Origin: Clostridia bacterium
GTDB lineage: Bacteria > Bacillota > Clostridia > Lachnospirales > Lachnospiraceae
Direction of reading: 5' to 3'
Length of the DNA: 64,000 nt
NCBI GenBank assembly: GCA_026000945.1
Contig: BNZI01000002.1
Span: forward strand, 81,504-145,503
A program made the translations under genes and the position numbers. Of the stretch, positions 8,871 to 18,100 are shown piece by piece (the stretch's first letter is position 1; each line of letters starts with the position of its first letter). The notes under the pieces are model-generated. The model searched no databases. It was not told the DNA's origin and worked only from the letters and a program-made list of their open reading frames with translations.

Positions 8871-9651
8871 TGGAAAAAAAAACGTTTTAATTACAGGGAC
8901 AACGAGTGGTATCGGTGAAGCACTTGCAAAACAATTTGCAACTAGAGGTTACGGATTAGTATTCGTATCGAGAAGTAAAGAAAAACTAATTAAGCAAAAA
9001 ACAGCATTTGAAAGAAAATACTCTGTACCGATATATATTATTGAAAAAGATTTATGTGAAGAGAATGCACCGGCCGAAATTTACCAAGAACTAAAAGAAG
9101 TTGGTATATCCATACACATTTTGGTCAATAATGCAGGCTTTAATGAATGTGGTGCTTTTTCCAAAACTCAACTTGAAAAAGAAATTGATATGATTAAAGT
9201 ACATGATATTGCGACTACTCGCTTGACTAAATTATTTTTGCCAAACATGATGAAAAGCAAATGGGGACATATTTTAAATTTGGGTTCTATTGGATCCTAT
9301 GCACCATTTCCACTCAATGCGGTATATGCTGCTTCAAAAGCTTATATCTTGAATTATTCTTTAGCATTAAGATCTGAATTAAAAAGTAAAAATATCAATG
9401 TCACAACGCTTACCCCCGGTGCAACGAAGACAGAGTTTGCAGAAAAAGCAGGAATCAATCATACCCTTTTATTTTCCAATTTTGTTCTTTCATCAGACAA
9501 AGTCGCTAGCAAGGCAGTTAAAGGAATGCTGAAAAAAAAGGCAGTGATTACTCCTGGTATTTATAATAAATTATTGGTATTATCCATGAAGATCACTCCT
9601 TATGCTATATTGCAAAAGATATCTCCTATATTTTATAAGGACGTTGGTTAA
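8863..9651 (+). CDS. Classical short-chain dehydrogenase/reductase
   Basis: The 262-residue protein has the NAD(P) motif TGTTSGIG, a NNAGF element near residue 88, a serine in the GSIGS strand and YAASK as the catalytic Tyr-x3-Lys. Residues 173-188 (TLTPGATKTEFAEKAG) form the usual substrate loop. It resembles the 3-ketoacyl/3-oxoacyl-sphinganine reductase-like branch (DltE/YqjQ-like). CGGAGG precedes the ATG, which overlaps the stop of the large activase-dehydratase gene by eight bases. It is the last gene of the operon and probably reduces a carbonyl on a lipid or acyl intermediate. Confidence 0.85.
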   Translation: MHNGKKNVLITGTTSGIGEALAKQFATRGYGLVFVSRSKEKLIKQKTAFERKYSVPIYIIEKDLCEENAPAEIYQELKEVGISIHILVNNAGFNECGAFSKTQLEKEIDMIKVHDIATTRLTKLFLPNMMKSKWGHILNLGSIGSYAPFPLNAVYAASKAYILNYSLALRSELKSKNINVTTLTPGATKTEFAEKAGINHTLLFSNFVLSSDKVASKAVKGMLKKKAVITPGIYNKLLVLSMKITPYAILQKISPIFYKDVG

Positions 9652-9960
9652 AACCTTAAAAAAGTAAGTGTATAAGCACTGTGATCATTTAAAGAATATC
9701 ATTATTGAATATAGTGAAAGAGAGTCTATGCTAATTACTTTCGTCGGTCTATCATTTTGCCAAGTACGTCTTAGAACAGACTGCAAATAATAAAGTAATG
9801 TTTATCTACTGTGAGACACAAAAAATTTTATACTTGGGAGGCTAGAATGTGTTTACACTACTGTGGAGACTCAGATTTTTGGTAGATATACGGTGTGTAT
9901 TTCAAGAAAATAAAGAACTTGTAAAACTAGGGAGTACTTAGCTAAGCATAAATTTGCATG
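9652..9960. other. Non-coding gap after the operon
   Basis: About 310 bases without a supported gene. A 12-codon reading frame at 9847 (product MCLHYCGDSDFW) has a strong Shine-Dalgarno-like GGGAGG in front of it, but nothing else supports expression. No known RNA motif was recognised. Confidence 0.4.
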
Positions 9961-10012
9961 TGAATAAAACCTCGTAAAAGATTAACACAAATCTTTTACG
10001 AGGTTTTATTCA
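9961..10012. terminator. Perfect 23-bp stem, candidate bidirectional terminator
   Basis: Bases 9961-9983 are the exact reverse complement of 9990-10012, with a six-base loop. The outer ends are A/T-rich (AATAAAAC and GTTTTATT), as in intrinsic terminators. It separates the six-gene operon from the glycerophosphodiesterase gene. Confidence 0.75.
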
Positions 10013-10142
10013 TCAAGTAATAGGCCTATTGAATCTATACTGAATAGATCTTTTGGATTGTTTGATTTGTGGGGTAAAATGTGTTATACTAACTGTATTT
10101 AAATACTTTACACACAAGAAAAGTAGGAAAAGGGGTTTTGCG

Positions 10143-10985
10143 GTGTTAATATTTTTTATTTTCGCCTTACTTTTAGGTTATGTATTTTTAATTTTCCCAG
10201 GTAAGACTAGCCAACAACAAATCCAATTATTTACATCTTGGGATTATGCTCATCGAGGTTTGCATAATCAACATAAAGGAATACCAGAAAATTCGATTGC
10301 AGCCATTCAAAACGCCGTAAAACATGGCTACGGTATAGAATTTGATGTACAGATGACCAAAGATAAACAAATTGTTGTTTTTCATGATATGACTTTAAAA
10401 CGTGTTTGTCATCAGAAGTTATGGGTACAAGACTGTACCTATGAACAATTGCAAAACTATAGTATTCTAGGAACAAAGGAAAGGATTCCATTATTGTCAG
10501 AAGCTTTGTCTGCGGTAAAAGGAAAAGTTCCTTTATTAATTGAAATTAAATCCTTTGCTTTTAATGGGGAAGTTTGTAATTTATTAGAAAAAGAATTAAG
10601 TCAATATGAAGGAGATTATTGTATAGAATCTTTTAATCCTTTTATTTTGTCTTGGTATAAAAAACATCGTAAGGAAATTTTTCGTGGACAGCTATCTTCT
10701 CCTTATTTATGGAAAGAGTTAGGCTATCGCAAAATTTGGATTGCTATTTGTGTAGCAAATTTGCTATCTAATTTTGTCAGCCGTCCACATTTTATTTCCT
10801 ATGCCTATCACGGATGGTATCATCCCAGTTTTATTTTATTAAAAAAAGTTTGGAAAATTCCTACTTTTGGTTGGACATTTAACAATTCCAAATCCTATAA
10901 AAAGTATAAAAAACGTTATCATTCGGTTATTTTTGAAGGTTTCGTACCAGCTAGGAGAGAAAATGAGAGTAGGAATTGGCTATGA
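10143..10985 (+). CDS. Glycerophosphodiester phosphodiesterase, membrane anchored
   Basis: The product cleaves glycerophosphodiesters to glycerol 3-phosphate and an alcohol. The GTG at 10143 is chosen because AAAAGGGG precedes it. The 280-residue product then begins with one membrane helix (about 1-20), so the catalytic domain is outside the membrane. AHRGLHN (catalytic His), PENSIAAI with the metal-binding Glu, [11 protein letters not shown] and VVFHD (second catalytic His) follow in the family order. A longer open frame extends upstream to about 10053 but lacks a good ribosome binding site. The end overlaps ispF by 23 bases. It may recycle head groups of the lipids made by the preceding operon, which is speculative. 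Confidence 0.85.
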   Translation: MLIFFIFALLLGYVFLIFPGKTSQQQIQLFTSWDYAHRGLHNQHKGIPENSIAAIQNAVKHGYGIEFDVQMTKDKQIVVFHDMTLKRVCHQKLWVQDCTYEQLQNYSILGTKERIPLLSEALSAVKGKVPLLIEIKSFAFNGEVCNLLEKELSQYEGDYCIESFNPFILSWYKKHRKEIFRGQLSSPYLWKELGYRKIWIAICVANLLSNFVSRPHFISYAYHGWYHPSFILLKKVWKIPTFGWTFNNSKSYKKYKKRYHSVIFEGFVPARRENESRNWL

Positions 10986-11517
10986 CGTACATCAGCTAAA
11001 CGAAAACAGAAAATTGATTTTGGGAGGCGTACATATTCCCCATAATAAGGGTTTAGCAGGACATTCAGATGCGGATGTCTTGCTTCATGCTATTATGGAT
11101 GCTCTATTAGGGGCAGCAGCTTTAGGAGATATCGGACAACATTTTCCCGATACGAATCAACAATATGCTTCTATTTCCAGTTTGATTTTATTGGAACAAG
11201 TTAAGCAGTTATTAGACAAAGAATTTTATATTATTGGAAATATTGATGCTACCATCATTGCTCAAAATCCGAAGCTTGCCACTTTTATACCGCAAATGCG
11301 TAAAAATATCGCACAAACTCTTTCGTTATTTGAAAGACAAATTAATATCAAGGCTACTACAGAAGAACATTTGGGTTTTACTGGACGAGAAGAGGGAATG
11401 TCTGCTCAAGCCATTGTTTGTTTGTATGAAATTGAAAATTATCTATACAATGAAGAAGAACAAGTTGAGAAGGGTTGCGGTAAGTGTTGTGGTTGTTCAA
11501 AAAAATCTGAACATTAA
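10963..11517 (+). CDS. ispF: 2-C-methyl-D-erythritol 2,4-cyclodiphosphate synthase with Cys-rich tail
   Basis: This is step five of the non-mevalonate isoprenoid pathway, cyclising the CDP-ME 2-phosphate intermediate and releasing CMP. The sequence opens [12 protein letters not shown] with the metal-binding Asp and His. It continues with [25 protein letters not shown] and DIGQHFPDT, and the family signature around [12 protein letters not shown]. The ATG at 10963 with AGGAGA upstream is used. The normal fold ends near residue 158. The protein is 184 residues because a charged linker and a tail with [11 protein letters not shown] have been added, unlike ordinary IspF. The gene overlaps the phosphodiesterase gene. 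Confidence 0.92.
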   Translation: MRVGIGYDVHQLNENRKLILGGVHIPHNKGLAGHSDADVLLHAIMDALLGAAALGDIGQHFPDTNQQYASISSLILLEQVKQLLDKEFYIIGNIDATIIAQNPKLATFIPQMRKNIAQTLSLFERQINIKATTEEHLGFTGREEGMSAQAIVCLYEIENYLYNEEEQVEKGCGKCCGCSKKSEH

Positions 11518-11625
11518 TCAGTATGGATTTTATCTATAGGAGTTTTTATATACCAATGAAAAACCGATGATCAATACAACTCTTGATAAAAAATCTGAGC
11601 ATTTAATATTAGGTAAGGAGAGTTT

Positions 11626-12771
11626 ATGCATTATTATATACAAGCAGACCGTTTTTTCTTTCCAGAAGGAAGTAAAACGAATGGTTATTTAGAAGTTCAA
11701 AACGGAAAAATTGTGCAGTATTTAACAGAAAAGCCAGATGGAGAAATTTTGGATTACAGAGGGAAATGGATAGCTCCTGGTTTAGTAGATACTCATATTC
11801 ATGGTTTTGCTAACCATGATGTCATGGATTGTGATTTTGATGGAATAAAAGAAATTTCCAAAGCCTTATTAAGTTGTGGAGTAACTTCTTTTTTGCCAAC
11901 GACCTTGACCGCTTCGGTAGATAAACTAAATCAAGTTGCAGAAATGATTGGAGAGCATTTTCAAGAAGTAGAGGGTGCAAAGATTCAAGGTATCTTTTTT
12001 GAAGGCCCTTTTTTTACGGAGCAATATAAAGGAGCACAAAATCCAATCTATTTTTTAGATCCTGATTTGACAGTGTTTGAACAATGGCAAAAGCGGGCAC
12101 ATGGTTTAATTCGCAAAATTGCCATTGCTCCAGAACGCTCGGGCGCAGTAGAATTTATTCAAGAAGTAACAAAACAAGGAGTAACTGTGGCTCTTGCTCA
12201 TAGTGCAGCAACTTATCAGCAAGCAAAAGAAGCAGTGGAAGCAGGCGCTCTGGTATTTGTCCATGCTTATAATGGAATGAGCGGCTTAAACCATAGAGAA
12301 CCGGGTATGGTGGGCTGTGCCATGAATACAGAGCATACGATAGCAGAAATGATTTGTGATGGACATCATGTGCATCCGGCGGCAGCTGAAATTTTCCTTA
12401 AAGTCAAGACACCAGAACATATCGCTTTAATTACCGATTGTATGCGTGCTGGGGGTATGCCGGACGGAGAATACAGCTTAGGTGAATTTCCAGTGACTGT
12501 TAAAGAAGGAACTGCACGTCTAAGTTCTGGAAATTTAGCAGGGAGTATTTTGCAATTATTTCAAGGGGTGAAAAATGTAGTAGATTGGAATATTGCTACA
12601 ATTGAAGAAGCAATTCATATGGCTTCTTTTGTACCGGCAAAAAGCGTACACATTGAAAAACAATGTGGAAGCATTTTACCAGGATTATCAGCAGATTTTC
12701 TTGTGTTGTCACCAGAAATGACTCTACTAGAGACTTATTTGGACGGAGTATCCTCATATCATCTAAAGTAA
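11626..12771 (+). CDS. nagA: N-acetylglucosamine-6-phosphate deacetylase
   Basis: The enzyme removes acetate from GlcNAc-6-phosphate, feeding amino sugars into glycolysis or cell-wall recycling. The 381-residue length is normal. Diagnostic segments are GLVDTHIHGF (metal-binding His-x-His), GVTSFLPTTLTA, FFEGPF with the metal Glu, LAHSAATY, VHAYNGMSG and a catalytic-Asp segment ALITDCMRAGG, with SGNLAGS near the end. TAAGGAGAG lies before the ATG. No nagB neighbours it here; a hairpin terminator follows. Confidence 0.93.
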   Translation: MHYYIQADRFFFPEGSKTNGYLEVQNGKIVQYLTEKPDGEILDYRGKWIAPGLVDTHIHGFANHDVMDCDFDGIKEISKALLSCGVTSFLPTTLTASVDKLNQVAEMIGEHFQEVEGAKIQGIFFEGPFFTEQYKGAQNPIYFLDPDLTVFEQWQKRAHGLIRKIAIAPERSGAVEFIQEVTKQGVTVALAHSAATYQQAKEAVEAGALVFVHAYNGMSGLNHREPGMVGCAMNTEHTIAEMICDGHHVHPAAAEIFLKVKTPEHIALITDCMRAGGMPDGEYSLGEFPVTVKEGTARLSSGNLAGSILQLFQGVKNVVDWNIATIEEAIHMASFVPAKSVHIEKQCGSILPGLSADFLVLSPEMTLLETYLDGVSSYHLK

Positions 12772-12809
12772 AGCGAAGTAGCTCAAAGATGGGCAACCTG
12801 CTACCTAGA

Positions 12810-12841
12810 AGTCTGTATTCTAAAACTATAGAATACAGACT
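12810..12841 (+). terminator. Intrinsic terminator after nagA
   Basis: A 13-bp perfect stem (12810-12822 with 12829-12841) has a six-base loop and is followed by TTGTTAATT. It lies 38 bases past the nagA stop. Confidence 0.75.
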
Positions 12842-12924
12842 TTGTTAATTACAATATGATGATATCTGACAAGCGGCAGGTTTGCCTCCTATATCGCTCG
12901 TTAAATTCTTGAAAATTTGTTTGA

Positions 12925-12965
12925 ACCAATATTTGACGGGCGGCAAAATGCCGCCCCTACGTTAA
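12925..12965. repeat. GC-rich palindromic repeat, copy 1
   Basis: The segment holds GGGCGGCAAAATGCCGCCC followed by CTACGTT. It is a strongly GC-rich inverted repeat in an otherwise AT-rich gap, and one member of the family seen again near 14850, 25270, 25390, 41950, 61330, 61450 and 61560. Confidence 0.8.
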
Positions 12966-13036
12966 CTTGATAGATAACTATTTAAAGGCAAAATGCGGAT
13001 ATCAATACCTATATTCTTTTTTGGAAGGAGTGCGAC

Positions 13037-13885
13037 ATGAAACTAAAAGAAATTCTGGATATATTAGAAAATTTTTCTCCTCTTCATTTAGCTTGTTCAT
13101 GGGATAATCCCGGCTTGCTTTATGGAAATTTAAACAAAGATATTCAAAGCGTTTATCTTTGTTTAGATATTACCAATCGTATTTTAGAAGATGCCAGAGA
13201 AAAAGGAGTTGATTTAATTCTTTCTCATCATCCTTTGATTTTTTCTCCTTTATCTACACTGGATGGAAGACATTTAGGATCTTCTAAAGTTTGTCAATTG
13301 GTACAAGCAGATATTGCTGCTTACAGTATACATACAAATTTTGATGTTGTCCCTGATGGTATGGGAAAAATAGCGGCAGAAGTCTTAGGGCTTGCCATAG
13401 AAAAACCCTTAGAAAAGCTGGGAGAATTTCAAAATAAAGCTTATGGTATCGGGGTGATCGGACATTTTTATTCGGAAGAATCACAAAATAACATTGAAGA
13501 AGTACCACTTTCAATCGTTTTAGATCGAGTAAAAAAAAGATTCGAGTTAGAACAGTTGATTTATTATGGTTCTTTGCAAAAATCTATACAAAAAATTGCT
13601 TTATCCCCTGGTTCAGGCAAGGGCATGAGCAAAATGGCATGGGAAATGGGAGCAGATGTTTTAATTAGTGGAGATATTACACATCATGAAGCTATTGATG
13701 CTTTGGATATGGGTTTAGCTGTGATTGATGCAGGACATTATGGGATAGAATATCTTTTTGTCTATTTTTTTCAAAACTTTTTACAAAAACATTTTGGAGA
13801 ACATTTAGAAATATTTTGTGAAAGTAAAACACTTCCTAATCAAGTTTACCATGAATCAAGTAACTCCAATGCTCAGAGGGCTTAA
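13037..13885 (+). CDS. Nif3-like dinuclear metal centre protein (YqfO/DUF34 family)
   Basis: The 282-residue protein belongs to the NIF3 family, forming hexameric toroids with a two-metal site; a GTP cyclohydrolase I type 2 activity has been proposed for some members, but the general function is unsettled. LILSHHPLIF supplies the paired metal-binding histidines. SIHTNFDVVPDGMG and SGDITHHEAIDALDMG follow, and GHYGIEY near the end supplies the last metal ligands. The short insert between the halves is smaller than in the longest family members. GGAAGGAG precedes the ATG. In many Firmicutes the partner is trmK; none is seen here. Confidence 0.9.
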   Translation: MKLKEILDILENFSPLHLACSWDNPGLLYGNLNKDIQSVYLCLDITNRILEDAREKGVDLILSHHPLIFSPLSTLDGRHLGSSKVCQLVQADIAAYSIHTNFDVVPDGMGKIAAEVLGLAIEKPLEKLGEFQNKAYGIGVIGHFYSEESQNNIEEVPLSIVLDRVKKRFELEQLIYYGSLQKSIQKIALSPGSGKGMSKMAWEMGADVLISGDITHHEAIDALDMGLAVIDAGHYGIEYLFVYFFQNFLQKHFGEHLEIFCESKTLPNQVYHESSNSNAQRA

Positions 13886-13974
13886 AGCACTTATTTCCAG
13901 AAAAATTGCTTATGCATTTGACCAAAAGAAGGCATTGCAATGATTAAAGCACAAATTTGCGACTGAACCAAGTA

Positions 13975-13996
13975 TACCCTGCCTTTAGGCAGGGTA
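13975..13996 (+). terminator. Hairpin terminator after the Nif3-like gene
   Basis: TACCCTGCC pairs with GGCAGGGTA across a four-base loop and is followed by ATTTTAAC. It lies about 90 bases past the stop. Confidence 0.65.
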
Positions 13997-14133
13997 ATTT
14001 TAACTAAATACATATTGATTAAAGTGTTTCATTTGCAACTTGAATTCCGTATTGATTTCAATCTTTTGACACAGTGAAAGATTAATCAACATCATGACGT
14101 ACCTAATAAAGACAATAAAATGAGGTTTATGAA

Positions 14134-14715
14134 ATGAAAAAAAATGTATTACTCATCTTTGCCTATCCAACGCATGATAACTTAAATTATGCGATATATG
14201 AGCAGATAAAAAAGGGCTTAGAAGAGGGTGGGCATCAGATCAAGATACTTGATTTATATGCAGAAAAATTTGATCCCGTCCTGATTTTTAATCAAGAACA
14301 ACGCAGACGAGACATTCAGCATCGTCCAGAAACTAAACGATATAGAGAGCAAATATTGTGGGCAAATCATCTTGTGTTTATTTTTCCGATTTGGTGGGGT
14401 GGTATGCCAGCAATTTTAAAGGGATACATTGATAAAGTATTTGCAACAGGATTTGCATACCATTTTGAGGGAGTTCTACCACGAGGACATCTCAGAGGAA
14501 AAACAGCATGGATTATCACAACAGATGATACTCCTGCGCCCGTAGGATTTTTTATGCAAGATTATGGGAAGGTACTCAAGAAACAAATTTTGTCCACGAT
14601 GACTGGGATTAAACCGACAAAACATCTTAAGTTCACTTATGTTAAAGGAAGAAAACCAGAAACAATCAAACGTTGGTTAGCAAAGTGCTACCAGCTAGGG
14701 CGAAATGGCTTATAA
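14134..14715 (+). CDS. Flavodoxin-fold NAD(P)H-dependent oxidoreductase (NQO1/KefF/MdaB-like)
   Basis: The 193-residue protein matches the NAD(P)H dehydrogenase (quinone) flavodoxin-like family. It has an N-terminal strand with the FMN phosphate loop (AYPTHDNLNYAIYEQI), IFPIWWGGMPAILKGYIDKVF as the characteristic helix region (residues about 88-108), and GLEEGGHQIKILDLYAEKFDPV earlier. Such enzymes use FMN or FAD to reduce quinones, nitro or azo compounds in two-electron steps. TGAGG lies before the ATG. It stands alone between the Nif3-like gene and the giant surface protein gene; physiological substrate is not visible. Confidence 0.85.
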   Translation: MKKNVLLIFAYPTHDNLNYAIYEQIKKGLEEGGHQIKILDLYAEKFDPVLIFNQEQRRRDIQHRPETKRYREQILWANHLVFIFPIWWGGMPAILKGYIDKVFATGFAYHFEGVLPRGHLRGKTAWIITTDDTPAPVGFFMQDYGKVLKKQILSTMTGIKPTKHLKFTYVKGRKPETIKRWLAKCYQLGRNGL

Positions 14716-14839
14716 GATATATGTTGAAAATGAGAAAATCTCTGATGTTGCTGTTTGAGATAATATCAGGAATTTCTTGTTACCTTTATAGGGTGCTCAT
14801 TGTTAGAAAATACGTAAAAATGACACAAAAAATGGTACT

Positions 14840-14888
14840 TTGCATTGCCTGCCCATTCTGGCAGGCGGCAGAATGCCACCCCTACGTT
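14840..14888. repeat. GC-rich palindromic repeat, copy 2
   Basis: CTGCCCATTCTGGCAGGCGGC is followed by AGAATGCCACCCCTACGTTT, a degenerate copy of the palindrome seen at 12939. It lies directly after the oxidoreductase gene. Confidence 0.7.
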
Positions 14889-14908
14889 TCAATCTGAAAT
14901 TTTTATGT

Positions 14909-14954
14909 AAGCCCCATATTCCTCTGCCGGTACAGACAGAGGAATATGGGGCTT
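14909..14954. terminator. Long perfect hairpin between convergent genes
   Basis: Bases 14909-14926 pair exactly with 14937-14954 (core GCCCCATATTCCTCTG), loop of ten bases. It lies between the oxidoreductase gene (+) and the 3' end of the giant surface protein gene (-) and can terminate both. Confidence 0.7.
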
Positions 14955-15116
14955 GATTACGCTAAATAGCAGGAAACAACATGCACTAAATTGCTTTTGA
15001 TCTATTGATATCCAGGAGTACAATATAGATTTTCGGATAAATGTTTTCATCAATTGATGAATCATCAAGAATCTATATTGAAAACATAAATTTAGTGAAA
15101 AATATTGCTCAGTTGA

Positions 15117-18100
15117 TTAGTCTTTATGGTGTTCATCATAGTGTTTACGTTTTTTTAGTAGCATGAAAATCACTCCAAAAGAAAGGAAAAATGTAATTGT
15201 ATAGAGTACAATGTTGGATTTATCTCCTGTTTTTGGATAATTTGATTGTCCTGAATTTCCATTTCCTCCTTGTCCTGTATTACTATTATTTGCTGCTTTA
15301 ATGGTAATCTTGGTGGCTTTCGTTACAGTTTTTCCTTGTGCTTCCAAAGTAAAGGTTAAAGGATAAATTCCCCCGTTTTCTTTTGCATTTAGGATATTGT
15401 TGAATTCAAAGGTATTAACTTTTACATCATCCACACCTGGAAGAGCTAAACTTCTGCTATTTCTCGTACTTAGGTCTAGTGCAACTCTAAGATTCGCACG
15501 TTCTTTAACACTTTTTTCTGTCAACTGGCGAACTTCTTCGTGAGGAATAATACTATCGTTAGCTTCCAAGCTGATATGAAGATCCTTGACAGTAATTTGT
15601 GTGGTGATTGTTAAACTATCTTTTTCAGAAATGGCAAAGGTAACAGGATAACTTCCTTCTTTAGGCAAAACGCCATGCATGCCTACGATTTCTACCGGAA
15701 CTTCTTCTCCTGTTCTTTTCGAAATCGCTGTTGCTTTGCTTAGGTTTTTTACTTTTGCATTATCTAAATTTTGGGCATCTAATATGCTGATGAGTATATT
15801 GTTAGCGAAAAGGATATATTCATCATCCTCGGCAATGTTGCTAAAATCAGAAATGACAACCCCTTTAATTGTTTTAGCTACGCTAATTTTTTCTGTGATG
15901 GCGATGGTAATGGGGTAGAAGCCTTGTGTTGCACTGTATCCTCCATTATCTAACACGCTAATTGTCATTAGTTTTGTGCCTGAATTACTTACTTTCCATG
16001 CTTTTGCTTTGGCATTTAAGATAATATCGGTTTCACTTACTCTTACATCGGATGATTTCTTGACGAAACTTTCTGCATGGAAAATATAAGATTCTTCTAT
16101 AAAATAAGTTCCATCATTTACCACAACAACTAAAGTTTGACTTACTGTATTGGTGTCTGAATCTGTTATGCTATATACTATCTCATAGATTCCTACCTTA
16201 GATGTATTGACCTGTCCATTGACGGTGATCTTATCTGTGATATCGCCATCTTCAATATCTATAGCAATTATACCTTCTCTATCGTCAAATAGGTCTCCTA
16301 CTTCTAAAATAACAGGATTGCTAGAGAATGTTAATTTTGGAGGATTTCCATTGCTAACGGTAATTTGAACATTCACTTGTACACTAGGTTTAGGAACGAC
16401 AACAAAGCTTATTGGATATTTTCCCACAACACCTAAAACTCCATGGGATCCTTTGAGTGCTACTACAGCTTCTGCACCAGTGGCTTTGTGGATCGCTTTA
16501 ACCTTAGTTAAACTTTGAATTTGTGCATTATCGATACTATTGGCTGTTGCAGTATTGATTTGTGCATCCTCTGCGTAGATGGCATATTCCGACTCTTCTA
16601 CTAAATGTCCGTTGTCAGATACGACAATCGCTTGTATTGTTTTGGTAACAGTGGGTGATTCTGCTACAGCCACTGTAATCGAGTATACTCCTTGTGCAGA
16701 GCTATAACCACCTCGATCGATAACACTTACGGGTATTTCTGCTTTATCTGTTGGACTGAGTTTCCATGCTTTAGCCTTGGTAGCAGATAAAATTTCTACG
16801 TCCTCGCCTTTTACAGCAGATTCTTTTTTGAAGAAGCTTTCTGCTTGCAACAGATAAGGATACGCTAAAACATAGCTTCCATCATCAACCACTACAATTA
16901 GAGTTTGTGTTACCGTATTGTGATCTGAATCCGTTACGCTATAAATGAGTTCATAAATTCCAGCCACTGCTGTATTGACTGTTCCACTAACTGTAATCTT
17001 ACCAGTGAGATCTCCGTCTTCTACGTCTGTGGCACTCACTCCAGACATAGGGTCAAAAGGATTTCCCACTTTGATAATTACAGGATTTGTAGGAATAACC
17101 AAAACTGGCGTATTGCGGTCATTAACTTCTACTGTGGCACTCACTTCTAAACTTGGTTTAGTAGAGATAACAAATTTGACAGGATATAGTCCAGCGATAG
17201 GCAAAACTCCATGCGCATTTCCCAAAATATCAACCGTTACTTCTGAGCCTGTTGCTTTTTGAATTGACTTAGCATTCGTCAAGGTTTTTACTTGCTCATT
17301 CGTCAAACTTTTAGCCACTGTAGTATTAATGAGTACATCTTCAGCATAGAGGATATATTCTGCATCTTCTACCCAATGTCCATGGTCAGATACGACTATA
17401 GCTGAAATTGTTTTTGATACATTGGTATTTTCACTTACACTGATGGTAATGGAGTAAGTTCCTTGTTTAGCTGTATAGCCTCCATTATCAATGACATGGA
17501 CAGGTTTTTCTACTCTTGTTGTACTTTCTATTTTCCATGCCTTTGCTTTCGTATCAGATAGAATATCTGTCTGATCTGTCTTTACATCAGATTCTTTCTT
17601 GAAGAAACTTTCGGCCCGTAAAATATAATTTCCGTCAATGATATACGTTCCATTATTCACAATAGCAACTACATTTTGGCTTATGGTATTGTAATCAGAA
17701 TCCGTAACACTGTAGACGAGGTCATAAATTTCTACCACGGAAGTATTTACTGTACCATTTACCATAATTTTAGCGGTCAGATCTCCATCTTCTGAATCTG
17801 TTGCGCTTATGCCAGATAGCGCGTTAAATGTGTCTCCTACATGAAGTACAATTGGATTGGAAGAAATCGTAAGAGTTGGTGCATTTCCATTGCTTACTAA
17901 GACAGAAACACTCACTTGTACGCTGGTTTTTTGAGTGACCACAAAAGTAATGGGATAAGTTCCTATCGTAGGCAAAATACCATGAGCGCCTTTAATATCC
18001 GTGGCTACTTCTGTGCCGGTTGCTTTTTTGATGGCTTTGACTTTCGTTAAGGTTTTTACTTGCGCATCGTCTATACTGGAAGCAACAGTAGTATTGATCT

